Counted from the stretch's first letter, positions 44,316-56,654 are shown. The stretch is 64,000 nucleotides of DNA from Cenococcum geophilum 1.58 (GCA_001692895.1 KV748183.1:2170001-2234000), one strand, 5' to 3'. Notes: a model not told the origin generated them from the sequence alone. Numbers and translations are program-made.

Positions 44316-45400
44316 ATGCCGTCTAAGGCTAATATACGCGCCGCTGCCGTAAAAGAGCGTGAAATTGCTAAAGAGTAAAGGAAACAAGCCCAAGATAAAA
44401 GGGAGATTTAGAAGTATAAGGAAGAGCGTAAAGCCCGCCTAGCGGAGGAGGCTTACTAGTATAAATACCACCTGGCTCAAATGGCTTAATTATAGTTAGG
44501 CTTAGCCGCTTCGGCCTTATAGGCCACTATAACAGCTACTATAGCTAATATCCTTAGTAAGCCTCTCCCTCCTAGTATAAAGTCGCTTGAACTCCGCCTT
44601 CCTGGCGTTATAAAAAGGGATTACCTAGACATTTTTAAGGGTACCTTTAATCTAGTAAACCTTGCCTGTCTTTAAGTTTATACCGCTTAAATTAAGATTG
44701 CTAATAAGACACGGATTAAGAATAGTACTCTGGTTATAAGGAAGGCAAAGGTAGATAGGAAGCTATTTGTAGATAAAGGCGTCTAGTTTAAAGGTTTTAC
44801 TAACTATGTAGTTATTACTAGCACCCTCTATATATGCCCGCTGGACCTTATTACTAGTATACTTCTTTAAATAAACATAATTCGTACCTTATCAACCTAG
44901 TATATCTAGGTAGGTTGTATACTCGACTTAGCACTCAACTATTATACCTTTATAATAACCAATAGCTAACTAAAGCCCGCTAATTGGCAAATGCCAGCCT
45001 AGTATACAGCGCCATACCTTACAATATCTAGTGCTATCGGCTTCGCCGCCTTAAAGAGACCTAGGTTGGATACCTCCTATACCTTTAATACCTGCCGCAG
45101 GTTTAATAGCAAAGGCTATAATAATACAGCTTGTAAATACCCGCATAAGTACTTAAAGTATAGTAAAGATCACACTGCATTATCTAAAGCTTACGCCTAG
45201 GAATAGCAAGGTAAACCTTATAAAGTAGGGTCTAGCCTAACAACAATACTAACTTTAATTATACGCCTAGGACCTAGGCCTAATACGTTACTATTATTCT
45301 CTACCTTTATAGAGGCGAAGGCTCTCTACTACTCTCCATTACCCCTAAGGATCTTAGCGTAGCACTCCCTTTTATTTAACTACCTGGGCAATCTACTAGC
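44316..45400 (+). pseudogene. DIRS-like Gag
   Basis: The ATG at 44316 (MPSKANIRAAAVKEREIAK) opens a charged, coiled-coil-like N-terminus. Near 45080-45170 a Cys/His-rich motif is recognisable (TCRRFNSKGYNN, then ACKYP and DHTAL). It would package element RNA. The frame has scattered stops and the C-terminal border is uncertain. Confidence 0.55.
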
Positions 45401-45479
45401 TACCTTAGTAGGCATCCTAACCTATAGCTGCGAGATAGGAGCTAAGTCTATTCCTACCCTAAGATCTTATAGAAACCAT

Positions 45480-46880
45480 AACTCCTCTTAGGATAACGCC
45501 AACCTTATCTCTAAGAAGATAATATCAGACCTTAAAAAAGGACATATTAGAATCGCGATAGGGCCTATTATAGTCTTACCTCTTAGCCTAGTGCTAAAAT
45601 CGGATAGAGGATACCGCCAAATTCACGATCTCTCCTTTCTATTAGTATCTTTAGTTAATAACGCAATTCTAGAAGAATATAGAGCACTAGTATACACTAT
45701 AGTTACCGCTATTTAAGCCTATGTTATTTCTGTAGGTTGTAAATATCTACTGCTTAAAAGAGATATTAAAGACGCGTTCTGTATAGTCCCCCTATCTTAT
45801 AGGGCAAGAATATTAATGGGCTTCTCCTAGAAAGGTGTTACCTACTAAAAATACTGCCTATCCTTCGGTCTTCAAACTACGCCGCTTATATTTAACCTCT
45901 TCGCGGAAAGCCTGCACTAGATACTCTATTTACAACTGCCTTACGAGGTGGAATACTACCTAAATAACTTTATCTTTATTCTTACCAACCCGAATAACTT
46001 AGCGGCTGTCACCTAGACTTATATCTCTATTACTAACTCCTTAGGTATCCCTTAAAATAGCTCTAAAGACATAGTAGGAACTGTTATTAAAGTTTTAGGA
46101 TATACTATTAACACCATATAAATGCAAACGCGATTATTACCATAGAAACAATTACGTGCTATTAAGAAAGTCACTACTACACTCTAATATGGCTCATTAT
46201 CGTTCCTTTAAGCCTAGCAGCTTGCGGGCTACCTTATATAGTACGCCTATATAATTAAACTTAGTTAATCTTACTCTAGATCCCTTTAGATTTTTATTAC
46301 TACTTAGCCGAAGACTCTAGCAAACAAGCATAAATCTAGGCGATTTAGCACTAAGTTGCGAAGTAACTTATATATCTGGCTTAACCTACTTACTATAAGT
46401 AATAGGGTATTCTTCTTTAACAACGTTAAGCGTACCCGCATTTATCTTTTTACTAACGCCTCTACCTAGTTTAGGTTTAGCGGCTTTTACTTTTTTAAGG
46501 AACTCGAACATAAGGATAACTAGCAGTAGTACATAGCCAACCTCCCTTAATCTTAGGCGTTTAGTATATTGCCTAAGCCCAGTTAATAAGTAGACTATAT
46601 TAATCCAAAAGAAATGCATACTATTACTTACGTATTTAATCTATAGTCTACCAACTAGCAGTATAGCGCGCTATTTATTTATACTAATAGCATAGTAGTT
46701 TACCAGGGCATTAAGAAGACCGTTATCCGTAGCGTAGCAAACGAATTACTCCGTAAGATTATGCTAGCTGCTATAGCTTATAATATTATAATATCCGTAA
46801 AGTAGATCCTAGGTAATTCGAATGGCTTAGCTAATATACTATCTTAATTCCAGGCCGCGGCTATCTATTAGTTCTGCCCA
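45480..46880 (+). pseudogene. DIRS-like reverse transcriptase and RNase H
   Basis: RT: LPLSLVLKSDRGYRQIHDLS near 45590, LLKRDIKDAFCIVPL near 45750, KYCLSFGLQTTPLIFNLFAE near 45855 and YLNNFIFIL at 45955-45985 (catalytic pair N-N). RNase H follows at 46390-46860, with LFTNASTQF and NGLANILSQF, typical of DIRS elements. Inactive because of stops and Asp loss. Confidence 0.75.
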
Positions 46881-46979
46881 CACTGGGCCCTTAATTTATT
46901 ACTACCAAAGCTAATAAGTTTTTAATAGGTGCCGTAAACCTAATGGACTACTTATAACCGCCTATAAACTTTAAAGATA

Positions 46980-47940
46980 ATATTAACGCGCCATCTAACC
47001 TCTACGCGCTCCTTCTCTAGAACGGCCTTACGCCAGTAACCCGTAGGAACTATTCCTTAGCAGTTAATAGCTGGGAGTCATACTGCGCACTTAAAGGAGT
47101 CTCCCCCTACCCGGCTAAGCTGCGTAAACTAGGCGAATAGATTGCCTGCCGCGCGTTTAGTACCTCCTAGCCACAAATAGGTAGGCTTAAGGCCGAAACC
47201 TTACAAGCCTATATCTCCGCAATTTGCTCGCGCTATATAGATTACAGCATCTTAATTATAGCATTTAAGGATCCTATAGTACACCAATTACTTGCCGGAG
47301 CAGCCGCTATCTCTCCCTTAGCAAAAAAGGACAAGCAACCCATTACTAGGGATATTCTAGCCCAGGTAGTGACATACGGCCTATCGCTACTAGATATCAA
47401 CACTAATGCCGTATTCACCCTCGCATTTGCTAGATTTCTATAGATGGGCGAGATTACGTATACTACGGCGGAGCTTAAGAACCAAACAACCTTTCTAGTA
47501 AAAAAGGCCACTTAATATGATATCTCCTTTACGCCTAATAAGATAACATTCCGCCTTAAATAGAGCAAAGCCGACAAGTAATACTAGGGCGTTAACGTCG
47601 CTATCGCGGCGGTAGGCGGCCTATTATGCCCAGTTGCTGCTATAATAAAGCTGTTTAATAGGGACCCTTAACCCCTCAACTCTCCCTTATTTAGTCTTAA
47701 TGGTAAACCCTTTGCCTCTTTAGGGGTTTATAAGATCCTTTCCTCCTATCTAGTAGCTGCTAGAATTAACCCAAGTAGTTACTTAAACTACTCCTTCCGC
47801 TAGGGCGCTGCCTAGTTCGCTAAAGATTTAGGGTGTTTATACTAGTAAATTCAGCAGCTAGGTCGGTGGTTATTAGAAGCCTTTCGCCTATATATTAAGA
47901 CTAAGACCACTAACCTCTGTCGCCTCAACTCTCACTTTTA
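46980..47940 (+). pseudogene. DIRS-like tyrosine recombinase
   Basis: The N-terminal part reads YSLAVNSWESYCALKGV near 47055 and LQAYISAICSRYI near 47205. Catalytic region: ARFL-stop-MGEITY at 47428-47462 (the first catalytic Arg codon is a stop), YSFR-stop-GAA at 47789-47814 (His of the H-x-x-R read as Tyr) and FRLYI at 47881-47896 with the nucleophilic Tyr kept. The enzyme would integrate a circular cDNA by strand exchange. Confidence 0.75.
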
Positions 47941-48014
47941 GCGTAGTATACCGCTCTTAGCGTAAGGATTACTACGTAATAGGTTAAGATATTAAGGGGG
48001 CCGCCAAGGCGCTA

Positions 48015-48190
48015 GTGGGTCGGCAGAATATGGCAGAATACAACAATATAGCAGAACTTGGCAGAATGCGACAATATAGTAGAATTTGGCAGAATGCAAT
48101 AATGTGGCAGAATTTAGCAGAATGCAACAATATGGCAGAATTTGGCAGAATGCGACAAGGTAGCAGAATTTGGCAGAATATAGCAAAATG
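48015..48190. repeat. 28-bp repeat, about six copies, near DIRS-like 3' end
   Basis: Units TATGGCAGAATTTGGCAGAATGCGACAA with C/T and G/A variation, between the recombinase and B1. The sub-unit GGCAGAAT occurs twice per repeat. The period is not a multiple of three. Confidence 0.85.
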
Positions 48191-48224
48191 CGGTAATGTC
48201 TTATTAGGCGCAGGAGCTTCGCTT

Positions 48225-48381
48225 GGGGACATCTAGCCGCTTTAGGGTAAATCCTTAGCAGATTTAAGTGCTAGGAACTAGCAAAACTGCTAAGAACTAG
48301 CCCTAGAGCGACCTTATAGCCCTACGCCTCCCAATTATACAAAAATTAAAATATCCCCTTACGTGACTGCAATAGATAGAT
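48225..48381 (+). repeat. DIRS-like split repeat B1 (157 bp)
   Basis: GGGGACATCTAGCCGC to CAATAGATAGAT. It abuts A2 directly, so the A/B junction of the presumed circular intermediate is preserved here. Confidence 0.85.
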
Positions 48382-48493
48382 ACTAGCGTCTATATATTGC
48401 TTAGCAGCATCTACCTCAGCAACACACAATGCTAAGACCTCCCGCAATATTCGCGAATATCGAACGCAGTCACTACATGGCTAATTCGCTTTC
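48382..48493 (+). repeat. DIRS-like split repeat A2 (112 bp)
   Basis: Second copy of A1. About 154 bp of extra sequence lies between it and B2, containing a diverged GTGCTAGGAACTAGCAAA block also found in B. Confidence 0.85.
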
Positions 48494-48647
48494 CCCACCC
48501 GCCATCCCTTGCACTCAGTATGCATTATATATAGATAGCGCTTTAAGGCAATTCTTTAGTAGGTGCTAGGAACTAGCAAACCCACTAAGAGCCAGCCTTA
48601 ATGCGACCACTATAGTTAGATAGTCTTGCAGCTATAGGCTTGCGGTC

Positions 48648-48804
48648 GGGGACATCTGGCCGCTTTAGGGCAAATCCTTAGCAGATTTGAGTGCTAGGAA
48701 CTAGCAAAACTGCTAAGAACTAGCCCTAGAGCGACCTTATAGCCCTGCGCCTCCCAATTATACAAAAATTAAAATATCCCCTTACGTGACTGCGATAGAT
48801 AGAT
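48648..48804 (+). repeat. DIRS-like split repeat B2 (157 bp)
   Basis: Second copy of B1. Copia E sequence resumes right after GATAGATAGAT. Confidence 0.85.
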
Positions 48805-51560
48805 GTAAGTATAAAACAGTACCGCCGAACGCTTAGGGGGTGTTATTATTAAGAAAGGACGTGCTATAAGAATTGCTGCTAATCTACCACATAATCTATA
48901 GAACGAGATAGTTAACTATATAGTATACCTTTGAGATTAAACGCCATAAGAAAGCAATGGATGGAAATTGCTATATAAGAGGTTCTATACCTACCTAGTG
49001 AATAGGAGATTAAGAAAACCGCAACTGGCGCACCTAAAAGCTTACGGCTGTAGAGCGTACGTAATAACGTCGGACGCCTAGCTAAAGAAGAAAAGGCTAA
49101 GCAAGCTAGATTTGTAAGCTCATATCGGCTACCTTATTGGCTATAACTCTACTAATATCTATAGGATCTGGATCCTATACAAGGGTATCGTTATCTCTAT
49201 AAGGGATATCATCTTTAATAAAAAGACATTCTTTAATGGTAAGTGAATGGACATCTTAGAGGACCTATACGCTAAATTAGATATACTAATTGAGAAGATT
49301 TAACTACCTAATACCTAAACTAAGAACGAGGTCCTTCTGGAAGACGATAAAGAAGTACTTAAACTATTAATTTAAGAGGAAGATGATAACGTTAATAAGC
49401 CAGTTTAAGCCTTTAATGAGTTAGCAGATCTCGAGCTTACAAGAGCCCTTAAAGATGCGTACTATATACTACCTCTAATAGAAGAAGATAAAGAATCTCC
49501 ATATGCCTTTTACGTTAAGTATTCTACGAAGTTAGATATATAAGGTACTAATTAAGACGTCGCTTATTAAGCAGGAGATGCGTTTAACACTTAGGGGGTG
49601 TCTAATAACTTAGTTAAAGACTTGTTTAAGGAAGCCAGCGATAATAGGTTTAAAGACTTTATTACCAAAAGGATCACGTTAGCCTATTACGGCGCCTTCT
49701 TAGTAGGAAGGAAGTTTAACCTTAATAGTTAACTTAATAACAGTAAGCTAAAATTAGGTAGAATACGTAATATTAGATTATATAGGAAGAACCTACCTCT
49801 ACCACCCTAGTTAATCCAGGACCTTAATACGTATCCTCTTTAAGATTAGTTCTAAGAGGCTTAACGAGCCCATCTCTAATCTTATTATCAAATAAGGTCG
49901 TTTTAAGAAATAGATAAGAAGCACGCAAAGGGATAGTAGGTCCTTAGCTTAATATAGGTATTTATCTATAAGATAGACAAGCACGGATTTCTCTAGAAAT
50001 GTAAGGTATGCTTAGTAGTTTGCGGAAATTAACAGGCCCTAGGAGACCTACCTATGAGAGCTACTATATTAGCTAGTACGACCTTCCGAACCCTTATGGC
50101 GATCACTATAAAATTTAACCTGGAGACGACACAGATAGATACAGTTAATGCGTTTATCCATTGCGATCTTAACGAGGTCGTCTATATAAAGCTACCGCCA
50201 GGGTTTAATAAAGGAAAGATAGACAAAGTACTGCGCTTAAGAAAAGCCCTATACGGACTATAACGATCACTACTACTATAGCAGAAGAATCTCACGAGCT
50301 TATTAAACGAATTGGGTTTTAAAGAAGTACCCTAGGAGCCGTATGTTATACTAAAAGGTAGAATAGTTATCTTCTTCTACGTTAATAATATTGTCTTCTG
50401 CTACTAAAAGATAGATAAGAAGAAAGCTTAAAAAGCAATTAAGGAGCTAAGTAAGGAATACCAGATGAGTACCCTTGGCGAGCTAAAATAGTTCCTAGGA
50501 ATCTATGTGCTACGCAATCGTAGCTAGAGGCTCCTATAGCTATCCTAGGAAGCCTATATTAAGAAGATAGCTAATTAGTATAAGATAGATCTTAGAGGGC
50601 GTCTTCTAGACACTCCTATGGTAGAATTAGAACTCCTCCCTACTAATTACTAATTAATCTGTCTAATGCGTCCGTCCCCTAATATAGACCTATTAGTCCG
50701 TCCTATATCCCTACTAGCCTCTATAATGCTATATTAGAGAAAACTAGGTTTAATACTTTATGTAGCCACTATAACACGTCCGGATATTGCTTTTGCAGTA
50801 TTATAGCTGGTAAGGTTTAATTAGAACCTAAGCTAAGAGCATTATTAAGCGGCAGATAGAGTTATCCAGTACCTATATAGCATAAGAAGCAGAGCAATCT
50901 ACTATAGAGGAGATAAGGAAGGAATGAACGGTAGAGGGAGAGATAAAGGAATACGCGACCAAGGACGAGACGATGGAGACGGTAGAAGTAAAGCGCAATC
51001 ATTTATCTATACTAGCGACGCATTATTTACGGACAACTCCGTTAACAGAAAGAGCTCGTAAGGATATATTATGAAGCTATTTGGGGGGCTAATTGCCTAG
51101 AGAGCAAACAAGTAGGGTATGGTTACGATATTAAGCACAGAAGCCGAGCTGTTAGCCCTATTACAGACAGCAAAGGAAGCTATCTTTATTAGTAGGCTGT
51201 TTAAAGCAATAACGTTACAACTAAACGAGCCCTTAATTATTAACTACGATAACACCTAAACGCTCCGACTAATTATAGAAGACACGGCAAAGCTAATCAC
51301 GAAGCTCCGACACGTTAATATTTATTAACACTAGCTATATTAGGAATACGCAACGAGACGAGTATAATTTCAATGGACAGCAATAAAGGAGATAATTGCT
51401 AATGGACTTACGAAGGCCCTGCCTAAGCAGAGGTTTTAAAGCTTCGTTAATATAATCAGGATAGTAGATATTAGGGAGCGGCTGAATAAGGAGAAGTAAC
51501 TGGAGGACCTAAGGGAGAATATTAGAACGAGATGGAAGGATTTAGATAAGATTATGGTTT
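48805..51560 (+). pseudogene. Copia E integrase (second part), reverse transcriptase, RNase H
   Basis: It resumes with NSTAERLGGVIIKKGRAIRI at 48817 and LAHLKAYGCRAYVITSDA near 49030. RT: IKFNLETTQIDTVNAFIHCD near 50110, VYIKLPPGFNKG, RKALYGL, and YVNNIVF at 50378-50398 (D-D read as N-N). The YIKKIANQY and YVATITRPDIAFAV connection follows, then RNase H with TSDALFTDNSVNRKSS near 51010 and STEAELLALLQTAKEA near 51140. It ends near 51560 just before the purine tract and LTR. Confidence 0.8.
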
Positions 51561-51629
51561 AATTAACGCATTAACAGACACGAGAAGGTGGTTAGCTTTA
51601 ACCTTAAAGAGCTTGAAGCTAAGGGGGTG

Positions 51630-51804
51630 TATTAGATAATCTGTATTCTTAGTGGCGCAGGACGTGCACGAGTCACGTGTATGGGGCCCGTGCTTTATAA
51701 ATATCTTCATCTAAGCTTAGGGGCCCTAGGTCAAGACACGATTAAAATCAATTAATCAATCAACCTATTTTATTAATGAATAGCTTAATACGAGTTTCGT
51801 GATA
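51630..51804 (+). repeat. Copia E 3' LTR (175 bp)
   Basis: Same length as the 5' copy. It starts TATTAGATAATCTG, the RIP form of TGTCAG, and is preceded by a short purine tract (AAGGGGGTG). Confidence 0.9.
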
Positions 51805-51809
51805 ACAGT

Positions 51810-54800
51810 AGTCCTTAGTACTTTATATTAAAGGCCTTAGCGCGCTTATAACTATAGCAGGCGCCTATAAAGTGTTTAACTAAGTCTATTATTTTTAGCC
51901 AAAAGTAGTATCGGTTAAGAAGCTTATAGGTTCCTCTTTTACCTAGGTAGCCGCTTAATCGAAGGTTATAGGCTATTTAAATTAGTTGCCGTTATAGATT
52001 TTCTAAGTTAGGGATAAATAGGCGACCTCTATAATAGAGCCTATTCTCTTTTACTTCTAAGGCTGCTATATTAATCTAGCCTAAGCTTTAGAGATTAGTA
52101 GGCAGCATATAAGCGCCAGTAGTCTTTACGGCAATAAGTTAATATAGTAATGGGTTAACAGAGGTGTTATATACTATAGTAATAAGCTCGTTAATTTTAG
52201 GAGGTAACTCTAGTTCTGTAGTATAAAGCTAAGGTATAGTTAGCTTTATTATAGGTAGTATACCTAAGGCTAAATTTCGTGCTTTTAGGATTGTCTATTA
52301 TTAGAACTAATTATAGGGGTTATTTTTAGACTAAGGAAGGTCTTATAAGCGGCGTATTAAGCTATTAGGTTTAGTACCTTATACTTCTAGTCTATATACA
52401 ATTTTAAAGTTAAAACTAGAGAGGAACTCGTTCCAATATACTTAGCATTAATTTAGCTACTTTGTGGTTATAAAGTACTTAAGGTTGCAATAGTCTATAA
52501 GGACTTTAGTTAGCTAATTAGGCTTTACTAAGGAGAGTTCTAATTAGAATTCTTTAAACGCTTATATAATTATAAGGAGTTCTTTATTATAGATCTTGTA
52601 GTTATACTCTTATAGTATAAGCTTAGACAAGTAGAATATAACTAGGTAAAGAAAACCGTCATCACCTATTTAGGAGAGGATGCCTGCGTTAACGTAGTCT
52701 AAGGAGTTGGTTTTAAGATAAAGTTATCATCCTAGTATAAAGTAGGCTAGAATAGGTACTTTAGTAAAGGTATTTTTAAGGTCTTAGAATACCTTCTTAT
52801 ATTTAGGCGTCTAGGTAAAGTATAGGTGCGTTTTTCTTCCTTTTACAGAAAGGCCCTTTATTCGCATTATTACTATAAGTAGTGCTACTACGCCTAAGAA
52901 GTTATATATAAATTTCCGATAGAAGTTAGTAAAACTAAGGAAGGCTTATATATCCTTAATGCAGTTAAGGGCTTGCCATTTAGTAATTATATATACCTTC
53001 TTAGGGTCCATACAGACACCCTTAGTGGTAATAATTAGTCTAAGGTATTTTACTTCTATAACTAAAAATTCGCATTTCTTTAAGTTAATATAAAGTCCTA
53101 TATCCCTAAGGCGCTGTAGGACCTTTTAAACGTGTTTAGTATACTTAAAAGGGTTATTGCTATAAATAAGTATATCGTTTAAATACGCGGAGCAGAAGTC
53201 GTTAAAGTAGTCCCGTAAGGCGTTATTAATATAACTTTAGAAGGTACCTAGGCCGTTATATACGCTAAAGGGCATAATAGTATATTTAAATTGGCTAAAG
53301 CGTAATACGAATGCGGTTTTCCATTCATTACCTTCCCGTATTTAGAGATGGTTAAAGGCGGCGATGATATTAAGCTTAGTATAGATTTTAGCTTAGCTAA
53401 GCCGCTTAAGGGTCTCCCGTATAAGCGGTACTAGGTATTAGTTTTTAATTATAATAGCGTTAAGTCCTCTATAGTTAACATAGAATTAAATACCTCCTCC
53501 TAGCTTCTTAGCGAGAAGGATAGGGGCGGCTGCTAGTAATATACTAGGATAAATAAACCCTTTATTAAGGTGCTTATTAATATACTTTCTTACAACTAGA
53601 AGTTCGTCTTTTAATATTAGGTAGGGTCTCTTATAAGGTAACGTTTTTCCTTATTTAATATTAATAGTATAGTTATTAGGTCAATATAGGGGGAGTATAT
53701 CTACGCCCTTTTATAAGCATATATCGATAAAGTCGTAGTACTTCTTAGGGAGGAGCTTGCGGAGTTCTTCATTAGTAAGTCCTTTTTTAAGTTTTATAAA
53801 CTTCTTAAAGTCTAAAGGTAAAAGTCTATAAAGTTCCATAGGGGCGTCGTCTTCTAGAAGGTTAACTATATCTATCCTATTACTATAGAGGACATAATTC
53901 TATTCTTTGTTAAGCTTATATAGTTGTAATTAAAAAGCTACAGTAATGGTCTAGCCTTTCCTACGTGCTATGTGGTAGAAGGCCACAGCACTTATATAGT
54001 AGTAGTTAGTTATAGGCGGGGTAATAAGAGGTTTCTTAGGTTAATATCCTAGTAAGTAAATAAAGGTAGCTAGGCCATGTCCTAGGCAAGTCTCTCTACA
54101 GTATTTAGAGTTAAAGGTTACTTCTTTCTTTTCCCAGTTAATAATAGGGTTATATTATTTAAGCTAGCTTATTTTAAGGATAATAGGGTAATTAGTAAGT
54201 AGTGTAATATAGGCCTAAAGCTCTTCTTAGTGCCCGTTTATATTTAAGTAGAGTTATACTATATAGGTAATCTTTTATATAGTATAACTACCGTTAGCAA
54301 GTTATAGGGCGTAGGCTTTAGTAAGGGGTAAAGTAGGTAGGTTATAAGTATATATAAGTTAGGTATCTATAAATTAGTTAGTAGCTCTACAGTTAATTAT
54401 AAAACGGCTTTTATATTATTTTATAGCAGTAGTTCCTATTATAGGTAAAACTATCTATTTCCGTCTGTTTATCTTTACTAAGTTATCTATTAAGTAGGCC
54501 GATATATAGATCCCTCTATTATTAGGGCGTCCTAACCCGCAACTTAGGGCTAGGACTTAGCGTTTTCCATTTCTATATCCGATTCTACTGCTATTACTAT
54601 ATCTTTATTTTATATAGTAGTGGCGTATAGCAATATATTTAGTGTTTAGGGCATTAGGTTAGGTATTAAACGGTAGGTACTAAACCTAGCTATTAGGTAG
54701 TTTAGGTTATTATAATAACAGCCTTTTTAATAGCATCTATAGCAGTGTCCTAATTTCTAGAGTAGCTTACGCTCTCCGTCTAGGAGTTTTTATAGAAAGG

Positions 54801-55765
54801 TTAGTATAGAGAGGTTAATATTAGCCCTAGTAGTACCTAAGGTAGTAGGTGTTGGTGGTTTAGTATATATAGGTTTAATAGGCCTAAAGGGCTTTTATAG
54901 AGAGGTCTTTAAGCGAGGGTTAGCAGTAGCAATCTAATTTAGTTATTATTTAATCTTCTATAGGGCTGCTACCATCTTATAAACATTGTTGTAGTTATAG
55001 CTAGCGGCTGTATAATTAAGGCGATAAGTAACTTTTTTAAGGAGATCCTTTTAGTCTTTAGTATCGTCTTAGGCGAGGGCTCTAGTGTATTTCTAGAATT
55101 TAATATAGAACTCGTCAAATAATTTAGTAGGGCTTATCTTTAGGGCACGTAGTTTAGCTCGGTTGGTAGCCAGTAGGTTATAATCGTGGTATATTAAGTT
55201 AAGATTATTAAGGACTTCTTAGTGAGACTGCTACTTCTAGGGGCTACTAATCTCCTATTAGGCAAAGAGTCTGTTAAATAGTATACCCTTTATTTACCTA
55301 ATAATATAGCCAATCTTAATATCTTCTATAGGAAAAAGGTAGGCGCTTTAAGTTAGTTTTTTTATAGATTTACATCTTCTAGTAGCTATATTCCTTATAA
55401 TCTCCTTAAAAGATTAGGGTATTAAGGTAACGTACATTAGATTCTATAGTAGTAGTTTAGGTTTAATTATTATAGCTTTTATTATTACTGCTTTGGTAGG
55501 GGTTTCTATTAGGTAAAGCTACTTAGCGCTAACCCTCTATTAAGTATTAAGTAGGTAAAGTTGCCGGGGGCGTAGAGACTTAGGTGGCGTTATATATAGT
55601 AAAGAGGTATCTAGTATTATTACGAATATGCTCGTTAAGCTAAGATTATAGGTATTTAATTATACCTTCTTTTTTAGTGACTATAGCAATTAGTGCAATC
55701 TTATCCTTCTTTAACTATTAGACGTCGCGTTTAGATACGTAAAGGTCGTCTTTAGTTTCTTAATA
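51810..55765 (-). pseudogene. Gypsy C Gag (C-part), protease, RT, RNase H, integrase (N-part)
   Basis: Minus-strand order: KDDLYVSKRDV near 55745, Gag zinc knuckle LGHCYRCY..KGCYYNN at about 54720-54765, protease remnant INCRATN..FIDTQLIY near 54340-54400 (D-S-G-A lost), RT with YLNDILIYS at about 53160-53185, the RNase H IYNKELLIII segment near 52590, and the integrase zinc-binding FNRYYFWLKIIDLVKHF near 51880. It stops at the copia E target site. It aligns with the C-part at 41285 in one continuous domain order. Confidence 0.75.
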
Positions 55766-55793
55766 AGCTCGGACCCCTGAAACTCGGTCGCTA
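55766..55793 (+). repeat. Left terminal inverted repeat of pogo/Fot-like element
   Basis: AGCTCGGACCCCTGAAACTC; inverted match to 63705-63732 apart from transitions. Confidence 0.75.
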
Positions 55794-55860
55794 AAATTAA
55801 CTTACCTATTTTCTCTACAACGAGTTAATTAATATAGACCAAAATTAGCAGAACTTATAA

Positions 55861-56386
55861 ATGACTATCGTAGATTCTAAATCTGGTGTTTATAAGCCTG
55901 CGCGAAAAGCCGTGCTTGTATATAGTGTCCCTTTATCAATTTTAAGCGATTAATTAAATAGCAAGCTATTAACCCGATTTATATATATAATTAACTCCTA
56001 TATAGGAGGTCTTATTTATAAATTGAATACTTAAATAGGACCTATAAAGATTTACTCCCTTATATTTATAATTCTAAAAAAATAGTAGCTTAAATATTTA
56101 GTTAAAATAGCAATACTAAGCCCTTTAGTAAAATATAGGTAATTAGCCATTTTAACCAAAATCTTATTATTAAATATTAAACTATATAGTTAATAGAAAA
56201 GATATAGATTAATAGGGCATAATTAAAGCAAATTTAAAGGTTTTATANTCTTTATAAGAGGGGTAAAAGGGAAGGCTAATATAGAGGTAAAAAAACCTAT
56301 AATATAGATGAATTTAGAGTAATATTATGTATATATATAAACCTAATTACTATAAGAGGTGCCTATAAAAAGGAGGCTTTTATATA
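55861..56386 (+). pseudogene. Pogo/Fot-like transposase, N-terminal half
   Basis: The ATG at 55861 (MTIVDSKSG) is followed by PARKAVLVYSVPLSILSD, the psq-type helix-turn-helix that binds the inverted repeats. Near 56290 the catalytic region starts with YNIDEF, where the first catalytic Asp is kept, and ITIRGAYKKEAFI. Copia F then interrupts it. Very heavy RIP and one ambiguous base at 56249. Confidence 0.6.
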
Positions 56387-56654
56387 TGTATAATTACAGC
56401 ACCTGTTATACTAACCGCGTGCTTACGCGTTTGGTACGCCGAGTACGCGTTTACGCGTTTGGTGCACCAACCACCCGCTTACGCGTCTAGTGCACTTCTG
56501 AAGCACTGACTAATTAGGGGGGAGGCGTATTAGTATATAGACTACGTAATCTGCTTTATATAATCAACAGTTACCATCTAAACAAGTATACGATACTATA
56601 TGTATTTCGTGCCCGTGGATACAACTTACTCGTGCTATTAAGTTAGTACGAACA
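56387..56654 (+). repeat. Copia F 5' LTR (268 bp)
   Basis: TGTATAATTACAGCACCTG to TTAGTACGAACA. Four ACGCGT boxes lie at 56425, 56445, 56453 and 56481. Confidence 0.9.
56425..56486 (+). promoter_or_regulatory. Cluster of four ACGCGT boxes in copia F LTR
   Basis: ACGCGT at 56425-56430, 56445-56450, 56453-56458 and 56481-56486. In yeasts this is the MluI cell-cycle box bound by the MBF (Mbp1/Swi6) factor at G1/S genes. The sequence is clear; the regulatory role is inference. Confidence 0.5.

Larger units (their letters stand above)
44006..48804 (+). mobile_element. DIRS-like retrotransposon with split direct repeats
   Basis: The termini fit A1-ORFs-B1-A2-B2: A1 44006-44117 equals A2 48382-48493 (112 bp), and B1 48225-48381 equals B2 48648-48804 (157 bp). 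B1 and A2 abut. The coding part gives a Gag, an RT with RNase H, and a tyrosine recombinase instead of a DDE integrase. There is no target duplication, as expected for tyrosine-recombinase elements. It splits the copia E integrase. All three frames carry RIP stops. Confidence 0.85.
41291..51804 (+). mobile_element. Copia E: Ty1/copia element with both LTRs, inserted in gypsy C integrase
   Basis: Two 175-bp LTRs (41291-41465 and 51630-51804), each with TG/TA...CA/TA ends, and ACAGT on both outer sides (41286-41290 and 51805-51809). Gag, protease, integrase, RT and RNase H follow in copia order. The integrase is interrupted by a DIRS-like element (44006-48804). The element breaks gypsy C at the integrase zinc-binding region. 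Confidence 0.9.

Noticed and set aside
47242..47511. 89-codon minus-strand frame in the DIRS-like element
   Set aside because: Antisense to the tyrosine recombinase, whose motifs are clear on the plus strand.
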